DNA of 64,000 bases. Source: CAADGU01 sp964467705. Its GTDB lineage: Bacteria; Chloroflexota; Anaerolineae; Promineifilales; Promineifilaceae. The stretch spans positions 1 through 64,000 of the forward strand of contig CAYXUZ010000003.1 of the NCBI GenBank assembly GCA_964467705.1. Direction: 5' to 3'. Both the position numbers and the translations under genes were made by a program. Each line of letters starts with the position of its first letter. Positions within the stretch are counted from its first letter, which is position 1. The notes beneath the pieces were generated by a model. It ran no database searches, was not told the origin of the DNA, and saw nothing but the letters and a program-made list of their open reading frames with translations. Of the stretch, positions 42,375-51,424 are shown in pieces.

Positions 42375-44425
42375 GGCTGCAAATACTCATCCGCCACTGC
42401 CTGCACAAACAACTTGATCGTATCGCCGTTGTCGGCCGTGCCGGTGAAGGCCCAGGCTGGCTGCAAGAAGATGGTCGGCGCAGTCCGCATCATCGTTTCC
42501 TCACCTTCGGTTACTTCTGGGAAGGCGTAGGTGATGAAGTAAACCAGTTCCGCGCTGTTAATCTGCACCTGCCCGTAACGGAAGGGAGCAAAGGGGCCAT
42601 CAATCGGCAGAATGCTCACATCACCATCGGCCGGGTAGCCTTCGCCCTCAATGGGCAGTTCCGGTTCGGGATATTCAATGAACTTGTCAATACTTTCCCA
42701 ATCCAGCACCGGATATTCCAGGCCGGTATCGCGAACACCATAACCAAAGACGTTCACTTTCAAGCCATCAGCAATGTCGGCCGGGGCATTTGGCAGGATG
42801 TAGATGCTGCCATCTTCGCCATAGAAGACCAACTGTTCACCCTGCCACCGCACCACACCAGGTTGCGAGACGGGGGTGTACTCGGTCAACGCTTCCCAAC
42901 CGGCCAGTTGGAACAGGGTCTTGTCCTCATTCAGCGTACCCCAGACATGNNNNNNNNNNTCTTCAGCACGGTCCGCAACATGCAACTGCTGGTCGCGGGC
43001 GTCGGCCAGAGCATTGAGCGTAGCGTCATCGGCGGCAATGGTGAAGCCACGAATTTTCAGGAGCGGGGCGCCGCCATCTACCGGCTGGTAGACGACCGGC
43101 CATTCATACAGGTGTGTCTCGATGTTGGGCGCAAATTCACGCCCCCAGAATTGGTAATCGGCCAGATAATCGGGCAATTCTTCCACCGGGGCGACCACGC
43201 CAGGGTCGGGCATGATGGTTTGGAATTGGATGTGGTTTTCAAACACGCCACCCAGCACCCGCTGCCAGGCCTGTTCGGCGGTGATGAGCGGGTAGTTGCC
43301 TACGGCCGTCCACTCTGTCGCCGTATTGTCCCAAACATAGGCCACTTCGTTGTTCGGGTTGATGCTGACGGAGATTTCCGGTTCGTTGACCCGACGGCCG
43401 TCTACCAATCGGTAGAACAACACACTGTCACCTATCTGCGCTTCCGTCTCATACGGGAAGTTCAGTTGCCCACGTTGTGCCAGGAATGCCTCGGCGATGG
43501 GGATAATCTCCGGCCGAATGTTCAGGTTCGGGTTGTTGTAGTCGAAGGCGGCTACGGCCGTTTCGTCCGTATAGTTGATCGCCCAGGAATCCATGCGCAG
43601 GTTGCGCGGCCCATCAAACACAATGTAAACGGGCGGAATATCGGCCGACACATCCGAGCCATACGTTTCCACGTACAGCGGGCCGGTGAGACCATATTGG
43701 TCGGCAATGGCGCGTGCCTGTTCCGGGGTTAAAATCACTTCCGGCTGACGCTGCTGCACAAAACCGCTGACAGGTTCAATTGGTAATGTTCCATTCAAGA
43801 TGAAGGTGGTGCCGGAGAACGGGTCCATCATTTTCAGGTCGAACTCTTCAATGGGCATGGGCGCATCGGCTGCGGCCGTGCCATCACCACCACCACCCAT
43901 ACCGGGGGCCTGGGCTTCAAAGCGAGGCAGTTGGGCCAGCTCTTCGGCAGGGGTGGGTACGGCCGTGTCCTCTGGTATTGCCGTGGGACTATCTGTTTCT
44001 GTTAAGGTTTCTTCAGGGATGGGCGTGACTTCGGCCACCTGCGGCTCGTTGCCGCCGGGCAGAAAACCGCGTCCCAGGGCGACTGCCCCGAACAAGAGTA
44101 TGAGTGTAAGTACTGCGCCAAGCGCGAGTGTGCGTTTCATGGTAAATCCTTCCTTGAGCATCTGAGTTAAGTCGCGCCAGAATGATGCCTGTTCTGGCGC
44201 CGCTCTACTTTTTTTTAGTTGGTTGGCTCTGGCTGAGAGCCGCCGCTGCAACTGCGCCACAAAGCTGGGATCCGGGTTGGTCTGGGCAGACAGATCAATC
44301 AGGTTGGCAGCCAGGCGGGCCTCGTTGGTGGGCGTTTCATCAGCCGGGAGCGCGTTGCCTTGCATGACGGCCGTGACCATCTGATCCAATTCATCGGCTA
44401 ACTGTTGTTCTGTCTTGTTGTTCAT
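42371..44425 (-). CDS. Membrane protein with anti-sigma-like N-terminus (interrupted by a 10-N gap)
   Basis: The 684-residue protein has a cytoplasmic N-terminal segment of about 95 residues, one membrane segment (about 101-120, LALGAVLTLILLFGA) and a large external beta-rich domain. It overlaps the ECF sigma gene by four bases (ATGA), the usual sigma/anti-sigma linkage. The N-terminal segment lacks the His-x3-Cys-x2-Cys of zinc anti-sigmas. External segments such as VPTPAEELAQLPRFE and the YTDETAVAAFDYNN stretch are unique to this protein. The 10 N bases fall near residue 490. Confidence 0.78.
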   Translation of the reverse strand: MNNKTEQQLADELDQMVTAVMQGNALPADETPTNEARLAANLIDLSAQTNPDPSFVAQLQRRLSARANQLKKSRAAPEQASFWRDLTQMLKEGFTMKRTLALGAVLTLILLFGAVALGRGFLPGGNEPQVAEVTPIPEETLTETDSPTAIPEDTAVPTPAEELAQLPRFEAQAPGMGGGGDGTAAADAPMPIEEFDLKMMDPFSGTTFILNGTLPIEPVSGFVQQRQPEVILTPEQARAIADQYGLTGPLYVETYGSDVSADIPPVYIVFDGPRNLRMDSWAINYTDETAVAAFDYNNPNLNIRPEIIPIAEAFLAQRGQLNFPYETEAQIGDSVLFYRLVDGRRVNEPEISVSINPNNEVAYVWDNTATEWTAVGNYPLITAEQAWQRVLGGVFENHIQFQTIMPDPGVVAPVEELPDYLADYQFWGREFAPNIETHLYEWPVVYQPVDGGAPLLKIRGFTIAADDATLNALADARDQQLHVADRAEXXXXHVWGTLNEDKTLFQLAGWEALTEYTPVSQPGVVRWQGEQLVFYGEDGSIYILPNAPADIADGLKVNVFGYGVRDTGLEYPVLDWESIDKFIEYPEPELPIEGEGYPADGDVSILPIDGPFAPFRYGQVQINSAELVYFITYAFPEVTEGEETMMRTAPTIFLQPAWAFTGTADNGDTIKLFVQAVADEYLQP
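42950..42959. other. Assembly gap of 10 N
   Basis: Ten unresolved bases interrupt the anti-sigma-like gene; the reading frame continues on both sides. Confidence 0.95.
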
Positions 44426-45054
44426 GATCCATTCTCCAAACCAATCTCCCCTGCCGGATAGAGTTGCGTTTGCAAATCGCGCAGACCACGATGGAGTAAC
44501 ATGCGTACCGCCGGTTCATTTCTGTCCATCAACCGGGCCACTTCGGCCACTTCCAGCCCGGCAATCAGCCGCAGCGAAATGGCTTCGGCGCGGTCGGGGG
44601 CAATGGTTTGCAGCTTGCGCGCCACCAGTTCCAGACTCAGCCGTTGGTCTACGATGTCATCCGGGTGTTCGTCTGAGTCGGGCACGGTTTCGGCCTCTTC
44701 CAGGTCGGTTTCCGGGCGGCTGCGGCGGTAATAGTCGGCCGCTTTGTTGTGCGCAATACCAAACAGCCAGGCCAGGAACGGCCGTTGTCCTTTGTATTTG
44801 TCCAGGTTCTCCATCGCGGCGATAAACGTTTGCGACGTTAAATCTTGCGCGTCCGCCACATTACCGACGCGCACCAGCAGATACCGGTATACACGGGGCA
44901 CGTAGCGTTCATATAATTCGGTAAACTTTTGTAAATCTTGCTGCGCCTGCCGGACCAACGCCGTATCATCTGCCAGGATAGGCGGCGCGTCAGCCAGGGC
45001 GGCTATCAGCCAGAGCATTGATTGGGACGCCGTTGTCGGCGAGCTGGTGTTCAT
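44422..45054 (-). CDS. ECF-family RNA polymerase sigma factor
   Basis: The 210-residue protein begins MNTSSPTTASQSM, following GGAGATC. Region 2 (FTELYERYVPRVYRYLLVRV, ADAQDLTSQTFIAA, RPFLAWLFGIAHNKAADYYR) is canonical. Region 4 (LISLRLIAGLEVAEVARLMD-like ISLRLIAGLEVAEVARLMD, then NEPAVRMLLHRGLRDLQTQL) is complete. Such factors direct transcription in response to envelope signals. Its stop overlaps the start of the anti-sigma-like gene by four bases. Confidence 0.93.
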   Translation of the reverse strand: MNTSSPTTASQSMLWLIAALADAPPILADDTALVRQAQQDLQKFTELYERYVPRVYRYLLVRVGNVADAQDLTSQTFIAAMENLDKYKGQRPFLAWLFGIAHNKAADYYRRSRPETDLEEAETVPDSDEHPDDIVDQRLSLELVARKLQTIAPDRAEAISLRLIAGLEVAEVARLMDRNEPAVRMLLHRGLRDLQTQLYPAGEIGLENGS

Positions 45055-45210
45055 GCATGATCTCCAGAGTGTTCTTTCAGACCGGGCAGGTTTTTGCAAC
45101 CTATCCGGTCTTGCAGGCAACGAATGCTGTTATCTGCTTCATGAAGTTTTTGACGAGCGTTTTTCGTTGTGTCTACAGCTATGTCGCCGTCCTGTTCACA
45201 TTTATAACAG

Positions 45211-45236
45211 GCAATTTTCAGTTTTGTGAAAATTGC
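45211..45236. promoter_or_regulatory. Candidate operator, inverted repeat GCAATTTTCA
   Basis: Perfect 10-bp arms GCAATTTTCA and TGAAAATTGC surround GTTTTG. The element ends four bases before a consensus -35 and sits between divergent genes, a classical regulator-binding position. Confidence 0.55.
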
Positions 45237-45240
45237 TCAC

Positions 45241-45269
45241 TTGACATGGCATTCACCCCCATTTAGTAT
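45241..45269 (+). promoter_or_regulatory. Promoter with perfect TTGACA
   Basis: TTGACA (45241-45246), 17 bases of spacer and TAGTAT (45264-45269). It points toward the lipoprotein gene at 45402. Confidence 0.55.
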
Positions 45270-45401
45270 CTTGCACACACCATCCTGGTAGTTGCTGCCC
45301 GATCACTTCATTCCCCCAATCTGACAATGCCCAGACCAGGTTTTCAAGACCTCAAAGGCTCGATCACCTTTGGGGTCTGCATACACAAGGAGATGGGTGA
45401 C

Positions 45402-46217
45402 ATGGCAAGAAAGTTTCACTTGATTGTACGAGTTATGCTGGTTTTAGCGCTGCCCCTGGTTTTGAGCGCGTGTGTCTTGCGTTCTTTGTTTGGCAACGTG
45501 ATCATTGTGGAAGATATTGGCGAGGAGGTGAATGAGATTATTACGACGGTCTTTTCTGATTCCACAGCGGCCGTGTGCCTGGATACCGATTATGGCTTTT
45601 ATGAATGCACTTACATTGTGGACGGTGAGATCCTCACGTCCTCGCTTTATTTATTGGGCGAATATGGCATTACAGGAGTGTTAATTGATCCGGTGATCGT
45701 GCAAGCGCCGACCGATGCAACGGCCGTGACCGCTACCTATGACAGGGGCAATGGGCCGGAACCTTTACAAATGAGCATCCGCGAGAGTTTTTACATTACG
45801 CCGGGACTGCAAGTGATGGCCGAACCGGGTACAGAGTTTTATATTCTGGAATTGCCAACGGCCGTTACCGGGGCCATGACAGATACCACGCTCATTTCGG
45901 CGACGTATACGCTGGTATTCACGCATACGCAGCCCATTGCCGACCCGATTGATCCGATGGAACTCAAAGTCATGTTGACCGGCAAAGCCACCATCAACGA
46001 ACATGATTATTATGTGCCCATTTTGCCTTGTGTGAGTAATTTTGCGGCCATACCGGCGTTGGAAATACCACAATCCACAATGTCGGTGAATTTGCAAACG
46101 GCCGTTGGCGACCTGATCCGCCAGGGAGGGAATATCACCTGTGACCATGTGGCCTACTACTTTGAAAATGTCCCCCCGCCACTACTCAAAACGTACTTGC
46201 CGCTGATCCAGCGTTAA
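45402..46217 (+). CDS. Lipoprotein of unknown function
   Basis: The 271-residue protein begins MARKFHLIVRVMLVLALPLV and has a lipobox LSAC at residues 21-24. AAGGAG lies nine bases upstream of this ATG, which favours it over the ATG three codons earlier. The mature part is beta-rich with no domain I can name. ATAVTATYDRGNG and the final YLPLIQR tail are notable; the YLPLIQR end is common among Chloroflexota extracellular proteins in my recollection. It follows an operator-like repeat and a promoter. Confidence 0.75.
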   Translation: MARKFHLIVRVMLVLALPLVLSACVLRSLFGNVIIVEDIGEEVNEIITTVFSDSTAAVCLDTDYGFYECTYIVDGEILTSSLYLLGEYGITGVLIDPVIVQAPTDATAVTATYDRGNGPEPLQMSIRESFYITPGLQVMAEPGTEFYILELPTAVTGAMTDTTLISATYTLVFTHTQPIADPIDPMELKVMLTGKATINEHDYYVPILPCVSNFAAIPALEIPQSTMSVNLQTAVGDLIRQGGNITCDHVAYYFENVPPPLLKTYLPLIQR

Positions 46218-46240
46218 CGCTGTTGGCAAAAGCGTTCACA

Positions 46241-46278
46241 GATCAACCGTTGGTGAGGAGTTTGTCTACTGCCGTTCC
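46241..46278. repeat. 38-bp near-copy of the 3' end of the VWA gene
   Basis: GATCAACCGTTGGTGAGGAG and the following TTTGTCTACTGCCGTTCC differ at only four positions from 47001-47038, which covers the stop and last codons of the VWA gene. The two copies flank the Uma2 gene. Confidence 0.75.
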
Positions 46279-46323
46279 TCTGCTACTCCCCAAATAACGA
46301 AACAGGAAAAATCCCACGAGGTT

Positions 46324-46878
46324 TTAGAAAAGCTCTGCGAGGGCCAGTTGAAAACCCGGCAAAACATCTTTTCCTGTTAACTCATCACCTTCAATCAAAA
46401 TTTCCACTTGCTGGCGTGATTGATAAACAGTAACAGTCCGCGTTTTGGGATCAACCAGCCATATCAGGCGTACGCCCGCATTCAAGTAATCGGTTATCTT
46501 ATCTTGAACATCACTCATCCGGTCATTGGGCGAGACGATTTCAGCGATTAAATCGGGAGCAATTTCCCAAAAGCCCGTATCAGGTATCCCTTTGCCGGGA
46601 ATACGATCACGGGCAATAAAAGCCACATCTGGGGCGCGAACGGTATCTGGGTTTTTGGAAAGGGTAAATCCTGTTTCCGCTGCATAGACTTCACCCAGGC
46701 TATGCTCATTTGCAAATAAGCCCACCTTAAACGCCAGGCGGAATGTGATCTGTCCATGTTTGGTACTGGCGGGTGACATAGGCAGGATTTCCCCTTTTAC
46801 AAGCTCGTTGCGACCGCCATGATCGGGCATGTTGTAGAGATCGTTGGCCGTCAGGTGTGTTTTGATCAGCGTTGTCAT
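46324..46878 (-). CDS. Uma2 family (DUF820) restriction-endonuclease-fold protein
   Basis: The 184-residue protein begins MTTLIKTHLTANDL. HGQITFRLAFKVGLF, VRAPDVAFIAR, PDLIAEIVSPNDRMSDVQDK and GVRLIWLVDPKTRTVTVY are the hallmarks of Uma2 proteins. They include the Asp, Glu and Gln/Asp residues of a PD-(D/E)XK nuclease core. These genes are abundant in filamentous and multicellular-type bacteria and often occur as solitary copies with unknown targets. It is flanked by the 38-bp direct repeats described here. Confidence 0.92.
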   Translation of the reverse strand: MTTLIKTHLTANDLYNMPDHGGRNELVKGEILPMSPASTKHGQITFRLAFKVGLFANEHSLGEVYAAETGFTLSKNPDTVRAPDVAFIARDRIPGKGIPDTGFWEIAPDLIAEIVSPNDRMSDVQDKITDYLNAGVRLIWLVDPKTRTVTVYQSRQQVEILIEGDELTGKDVLPGFQLALAELF

Positions 46879-47002
46879 AAGTAGAGTATAACGAAAAGAA
46901 ACGGCCGTTTCCATCATTCGTCACGAAATAACTACAGGCAAAAGATACGGCCGTATGCCCACCACCATAATGACGCAAGAGAGACAATGCGTTCTTTGTG
47001 GA

Positions 47003-48325
47003 TCAACTGTTCGTGAGGAGTTTGTCTACGGCCGTTGCCAACTGCGCCAGGTTTCGTACGACAAACACCTCGTCACACACCGGCACATAATCCCACATAT
47101 CGCTGTCACCGGTGCCCCACTGCTGCTGGTTTTCCGGGTTCAGCCAGACGAGGCGGCGGGCGCGGCGCTGCAAATCCTTCATCAAGTCAATGCGCGGTGA
47201 GTTGTAGTTGTTGCGGGCATCACCCAGGACAACGACAGTGGTACGGCCGTCAACCGAATCCAGCCAGTTATGGTAAAACGTATCCAGACTGTTGCCAAAA
47301 TCCGTGGCGTAATAACCGGGCGGAATGTTATACAACACCTGTGTCACCGCTTCGGCCGCCCGTGCCCCCGCCAGCGTCACGCTAATCTCGTGCATGTCCG
47401 AATTAAAGGCAAAACTGCGCGCCTTTGCCACCTGGTCTTGCAATTCATACGTCAGCCGCAGCATAAATTCCGCCACCGAACGCATGGAGGTAGAGACATC
47501 ACAAATCAGCACCAGGCTGGGCTTGAGCTTGTTCTTCTTCCAGCGCAGTTCCATAGGCACACCACCATACCGCTGGTTGGCCCGAATGGTCGTTTTGGAA
47601 TCAAAACGTCCTTTCGTCCCTTTTTTGCGCCGCAAGGCCGCCCGGCTGCGCAACTGCGTAATCAGCCGTTGCACTTCTTTGCGCAGGGCGTTGGCTTCTT
47701 CCTCCGTCAACGATTGCAGCGGTTTGTGCATCAGGTCAGAGCCGAATAGCTCGTCATTGGGGCGGTTGGCGCGTTGTTCGGCAATTTGCTGCCCCACCTG
47801 CTGCGCCACCTGCTGTTCCAACGCCTCCCGATTAGCTTCCACAATCCCTAACAGCTTTTGAATGGATTCCTGGCTCATGCCCATTTTCTGCAACATGCGC
47901 CGCGTCACCCAACGTGCTTCGCGGGGGTCGTTGGCCCACTGCGCCCCGGCCCGATTGGCCATCTCCTCTAACTCTTCTTTGGTGGGGCCGTTGCCGCTGG
48001 TGAGCCAATCGAGTAGCTGCTGGAAACGGCCGCTCATCCCCGCCAATGCCTGCTGTAACATTTCCTGCTCGTCCGGGCTGAGGTCTTCCGCGGCATTCAT
48101 TAAGGGTGGCCCGCCGCTGCCAAAATAGAGCGGGAATAGTTCGTCAAACGCCTGAAAATCGTCCTTCTCTTTGATCAACGTCGCCCGCAGCGAAGCCTGG
48201 AAGAGTGTCTTGTCCGTGATACCCAGGCTCTCCACGGCGTGCAACGCATCCACCGACTCCGCCAGCGACACACGCACCCCCGCCGCCCGCAGCCCCCGTA
48301 TGAATTCGACGACTCGTTTGTCCAT
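47003..48325 (-). CDS. VWA-domain protein, CoxE-like
   Basis: The 440-residue protein contains a helical N-terminal half (FIRGLRAAGVRVSLAESVDA) and a C-terminal VWA domain with MIDAS DVSTSMRS near residue 275 and YATDFGNSLDTF. The N-terminus and middle match the CoxE-like family. It lies 72 bases downstream of a MoxR ATPase gene in the same direction. MoxR/CoxE-VWA pairs act as chaperones that insert cofactors or remodel complexes. The substrate enzyme is not in the window. Confidence 0.9.
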   Translation of the reverse strand: MDKRVVEFIRGLRAAGVRVSLAESVDALHAVESLGITDKTLFQASLRATLIKEKDDFQAFDELFPLYFGSGGPPLMNAAEDLSPDEQEMLQQALAGMSGRFQQLLDWLTSGNGPTKEELEEMANRAGAQWANDPREARWVTRRMLQKMGMSQESIQKLLGIVEANREALEQQVAQQVGQQIAEQRANRPNDELFGSDLMHKPLQSLTEEEANALRKEVQRLITQLRSRAALRRKKGTKGRFDSKTTIRANQRYGGVPMELRWKKNKLKPSLVLICDVSTSMRSVAEFMLRLTYELQDQVAKARSFAFNSDMHEISVTLAGARAAEAVTQVLYNIPPGYYATDFGNSLDTFYHNWLDSVDGRTTVVVLGDARNNYNSPRIDLMKDLQRRARRLVWLNPENQQQWGTGDSDMWDYVPVCDEVFVVRNLAQLATAVDKLLTNS

Positions 48326-48335
48326 CTTTGCCTCC

Positions 48336-48402
48336 GTATTCCGTAATCAGTAATCCGTAATCCGACGGTTTACGGATTACGGTTCACGGATTACGGACTA
48401 CC
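48336..48402. repeat. Junction hairpin of CGTAATCCG words
   Basis: CCGTAATCAGTAATCCGTAA faces TTACGGATTACGGTTCACGG between the VWA and MoxR genes. It uses the same words as 26517-26599. Confidence 0.88.
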
Positions 48403-49333
48403 GGTTATACCGTCCCCGCCGCGCCGTATCACTGCCGCCGCCGCCCATCATGCGGCGGGCTTTTTGTACGTCGGCTTCATATTTCAGCAAGACGGTGAGG
48501 GTGTTGGTGAGGGTTTGTTCGTCAATGTGTTCGGCGTTGAGGGCGACCAGTGCCCGCGCCCAGTCCAGCGTTTCGCTGATGCTGGGGGTTTTGCGTAAAT
48601 CCATTTGCCGTAGTTGATGCACAACGGCGACGGCCTGCTTGGCCAGTTCAGGGCGCAAGTTGGGCACTTTCAGGCGCACAATCTCCAGTTCGGCGTCCTG
48701 GGTGGGGTAATCTACATAGAGGTAGAGGCAGCGCCGTTTGAGCGCCTCGCTGAGTTCGCGGGTGTTGTTGCTGGTGAGCAGCACCATCGGTTGGTGTTTG
48801 GCGGAAATGGTGCCCAGTTCGGGCACACTCACCTGAAAGTCGCTGAGGACTTCCAGCAGGAAGGCTTCAAATTCCACGTCGGCGCGGTCAATTTCATCAA
48901 TGAGCAGGACGACGGGGCGGTCGGAGGTGAGGGCGGTGAGCAGGGGGCGGGGGAGGAGGAAGTTTTCGGAGAAGAAGACGTCTTCTTCCTGGGCCAGGCG
49001 GCTGGCGGCTTCGGCCAGGCTTTGTACGTCGCCCAGGACGTTGCGCAGGGTGTCGCGCAGCAGTTGGGTATACAGCATTTGTTTGGCGTATTCCCATTCG
49101 TAGAGGGCTTTGCTCTCGTCTAGCCCTTCGTAACATTGCAGGCGAATAAGGGGCATATCCAGGGCGGCGGCCCAGGATTTGGCAAGTTCGGTCTTGCCGA
49201 CGCCAGCCGGGCCTTCGGCCAGAACGGGTTTGCAGAGGGCGTGCGCCAGGTAGACGACGGTGCCTATTTCGGCGGAGGCGATGTACTGCTGGCGGCCTAA
49301 CTGCTGTCTGACATCATCTATATTTTTAAACAT
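48398..49333 (-). CDS. MoxR-type AAA+ ATPase
   Basis: The 311-residue protein has Walker A EGPAGVGKTEL (about 40-50), Walker B VVLLIDEIDRAD and sensor 1 LTSNNTRELSEALKRRCLYL. The whole length is the AAA+ core of the MoxR family. It is transcribed ahead of the CoxE-like VWA gene, which supports a functional pair. Its ATP hydrolysis presumably drives maturation of a metalloenzyme or complex encoded elsewhere. Confidence 0.94.
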   Translation of the reverse strand: MFKNIDDVRQQLGRQQYIASAEIGTVVYLAHALCKPVLAEGPAGVGKTELAKSWAAALDMPLIRLQCYEGLDESKALYEWEYAKQMLYTQLLRDTLRNVLGDVQSLAEAASRLAQEEDVFFSENFLLPRPLLTALTSDRPVVLLIDEIDRADVEFEAFLLEVLSDFQVSVPELGTISAKHQPMVLLTSNNTRELSEALKRRCLYLYVDYPTQDAELEIVRLKVPNLRPELAKQAVAVVHQLRQMDLRKTPSISETLDWARALVALNAEHIDEQTLTNTLTVLLKYEADVQKARRMMGGGGSDTARRGRYNR

Positions 49334-49524
49334 GCGTGTTTCTCCATTTTGTCCGCGAAGTTCGCGAAGCTTGCGAAGGTTTTCTAGGGCGGACTCAGGC
49401 AGTTATTGTAACGGCCGTACCCCATTTGTCACCCTAGACCTTCGTTCAGTAAGGTGGGAAGTCGCCAGACTTGTGGTTGATTGTAGAACGGAAAACGGGA
49501 AAGGCAAGGGGGAAGAATGGGATT

Positions 49525-49576
49525 GGGAGACTGGGAGATTGAGAGACTCACAGACTCCCAATCTCCCAGTCTCTTA
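49525..49576. repeat. Junction hairpin of GGGAGACTGGGAGATTG words
   Basis: GACTGGGAGATTGAGAGAC faces TCCCAATCTCCCAGTCTC. It lies between MoxR and the double GNAT gene and touches the latter's 3' end. Confidence 0.88.
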
Positions 49577-50458
49577 ATCTCTCTCCAGGTCATAGGCCAG
49601 ATAGATAACACTTTCCGTCTGGCGGAAGCCGAGGCTTTGGTAGAGGTGAAGGGCGGGAATGTTGTCTGCCCAGACGCCGAGACTGACGGCCGTGACCCCC
49701 TTTTCGGCTAATTGAGACAAGACCAGATGGAGGAGGGCACGGCCGTAGCCATGCCCCTGTTTTTCCGGGATGATGCCAATGGGTTCTAGCTGCACGGTCT
49801 GGTCGGGCTGCGGCCGTAACCAGACAAAACCGACAGGGGTATCATCTTCCATCAAAAAGAGCAGGTCTTCCCTATTTTGCAGCGTGGCCGCTACTTCGGC
49901 TGCGGTAAATGGCTGGTTCCAGGGCAGGCCGGTGAAGCAGGCGGTGTATAGCTGGCAGAAGAGGGGGATGGCGGTGGGAAGTGGCAGGTGGCAAGTTTCA
50001 AGTGGCAAGTGACCATTGACCATTGACCATTGACCATTGACCATTACCAATTCCATCATTTGTTCTTCGTATTCGATGAAGAAGTTGTTTTTGAATAGAA
50101 AGTGGGCGGCGGGGGTGTGCAGGTGGGGGACGGGGTAGGAGAGTTGGGTAACGGCCGTGCCCATCAATTCCGCCTTGATGTGCGCCAGCAAATGTGTGCC
50201 ATAACCCTGCCGCTGGTGGGCGGGGGCCACGAATCCTTGCAGTTCTACCAGGCCGGGCAGGCCGGGCACGGGCAGGATGGCGGCGTAGGCGATGGGGGTA
50301 TTGTCGAGGGTCAGCGTCCAGGCACGGCCGTTGGCCCGCAAAATCCCCTCCACATGCGCCCCCCAACTCTGGCTTGTGTGAGGCTGGTGGGGAAAGAGGG
50401 TGTTGTGGACGGCCGTGAGTGCGGCCGCATCAGTGGGTGTATAAGGGCGAATCATCAA
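49574..50458 (-). CDS. Double GNAT acetyltransferase with in-frame repeat insertion
   Basis: The 294-residue protein contains two GNAT domains. The first (about 1-135) has VAPAHQRQGYGTHLLAHI; the second (about 160-294) has IIPEKQGHGYGRALLHLVLS and NIPALHLYQSLGF. Both include the acetyl-CoA loop (Q/R)xxGxG. The linker (about 137-162, VMVNGQWSMVNGH and HLPLETCHLPLPT) is translated from five copies of GACCATT plus AAGTGGC words, which resemble the intergenic repeats. So a repeat has entered the gene without breaking it. The substrate is unknown. Confidence 0.9.
   Translation of the reverse strand: MMIRPYTPTDAAALTAVHNTLFPHQPHTSQSWGAHVEGILRANGRAWTLTLDNTPIAYAAILPVPGLPGLVELQGFVAPAHQRQGYGTHLLAHIKAELMGTAVTQLSYPVPHLHTPAAHFLFKNNFFIEYEEQMMELVMVNGQWSMVNGHLPLETCHLPLPTAIPLFCQLYTACFTGLPWNQPFTAAEVAATLQNREDLLFLMEDDTPVGFVWLRPQPDQTVQLEPIGIIPEKQGHGYGRALLHLVLSQLAEKGVTAVSLGVWADNIPALHLYQSLGFRQTESVIYLAYDLERD
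50011..50045. repeat. Five tandem copies of GACCATT inside the GNAT gene
   Basis: GACCATT occurs five times in a row at 50011-50045. It is preceded at 49979-50010 by AAGTGGCAGG/AAGTTTCAAG/TGGCAAGT words. The frame is preserved. Confidence 0.92.
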
Positions 50459-50564
50459 TCAATCACCTGCCACCTTTTCTGACCTGACGTACAATGGATT
50501 CAAGATTGTGGAGCTTACTCCATAAAGGATAAAATTCATAATTCATAATTCTCAAGGAGATGGA

Positions 50565-51260
50565 TTGTTGAAACAATCACAAGTGATTTTAGGCGCATTG
50601 GCGCCGGTGGTGGATGGAACGGCCGTGTTGCTTGGTTTTTTCTTTCTGGCGGATATGAGCGCCGGGTTTGCGGAGCGGCGGGCAACGAACGTAGCCGCCC
50701 TGACGCTGGTTTATTTTGTATTTTGTGTAGCCGTGTATCTCATTCGCAAGCTGGAGCCGCAGCTAGCGGCGGCAGAAGCGAAAGTACATGTTCCCGCCTG
50801 GTTGACCACACGATTAACCATGACCATATTGGCCGTGATTTTTGGCCTGACGCTGGCGGTGCTGCTGCTGCAACTGTTGGGGTATTGGGAGTCGGTGCTG
50901 CTGGTGGATGACCGGCGGTTGGGGGCGGGGGAATCGTCGGCGTTTTTTGTGTATGCGCCGGGTGCCTTTCTGGCAGCTTCGCTTTTTTATATTTTGGTGT
51001 TGAGTGCGCCGACGCGGGAGACGATTTTGGTGGGTAGCCGCCGCTATGTGCCGTTGGCGCTGTTGGGGTTGGCGGGGGTGAATGGGATGATGTTGTTGCT
51101 CACGGCCGTGTTCCAATCCCTCCTTCTCCCCTGGTACTTGCTGCTGCCCGCTCTGCTGCTGCTGTTTGGCCCGCCGCGTGTGTGGTATTTGTGCAAACGG
51201 CCGTCTCTGCTGCCGCTGATCTCCTTTTTGTTGATGCTGTTTTTGTTGGTAATTGGGTAA
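50565..51260 (+). CDS. Polytopic membrane protein of unknown function
   Basis: The 231-residue protein starts at TTG (50565 or 50568) after AAGGAG. It has about six hydrophobic segments: residues 8-32, 41-60, 85-105, 125-145, 163-180 and 185-225. I recognise no family. The last codons and the stop form the left arm of an inverted repeat (GTAATTGGGTAA/TTACCCAATTAC). The preceding 100 bases have no gene. Confidence 0.68.
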   Translation: MLKQSQVILGALAPVVDGTAVLLGFFFLADMSAGFAERRATNVAALTLVYFVFCVAVYLIRKLEPQLAAAEAKVHVPAWLTTRLTMTILAVIFGLTLAVLLLQLLGYWESVLLVDDRRLGAGESSAFFVYAPGAFLAASLFYILVLSAPTRETILVGSRRYVPLALLGLAGVNGMMLLLTAVFQSLLLPWYLLLPALLLLFGPPRVWYLCKRPSLLPLISFLLMLFLLVIG

Positions 51261-51285
51261 TTGCATTGCCAGTTACCCAATTACT
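51248..51285. repeat. Hairpin overlapping the last codons of the membrane protein gene
   Basis: GGTAATTGGGTAA (containing the stop TAA) pairs with TTACCCAATTAC after a 12-base loop. It may be a terminator without a U-run. Confidence 0.78.
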
Positions 51286-51424
51286 CAATTACCTTCTTCT
51301 TAAGCAGTTCCTGAATAGGTACGGGTTAGAGCCAATCCCCCTCTTTTGCCTGGTATACAATACGGTCCATACCACTCGTTGGTTAATTTTTATGGAGTGA
51401 GAAGCGCCTCAAATAGAAAAACGC

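Larger units (their letters stand above)
45055..45401. other. Divergent control region between ECF sigma and the lipoprotein
   Basis: It contains a 10-bp inverted repeat at 45211-45236 and a plus-strand promoter at 45241-45269, detailed separately, plus a minus-strand TATAAA (45201-45206) without a good -35. No gene is recognised here. Confidence 0.55.
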
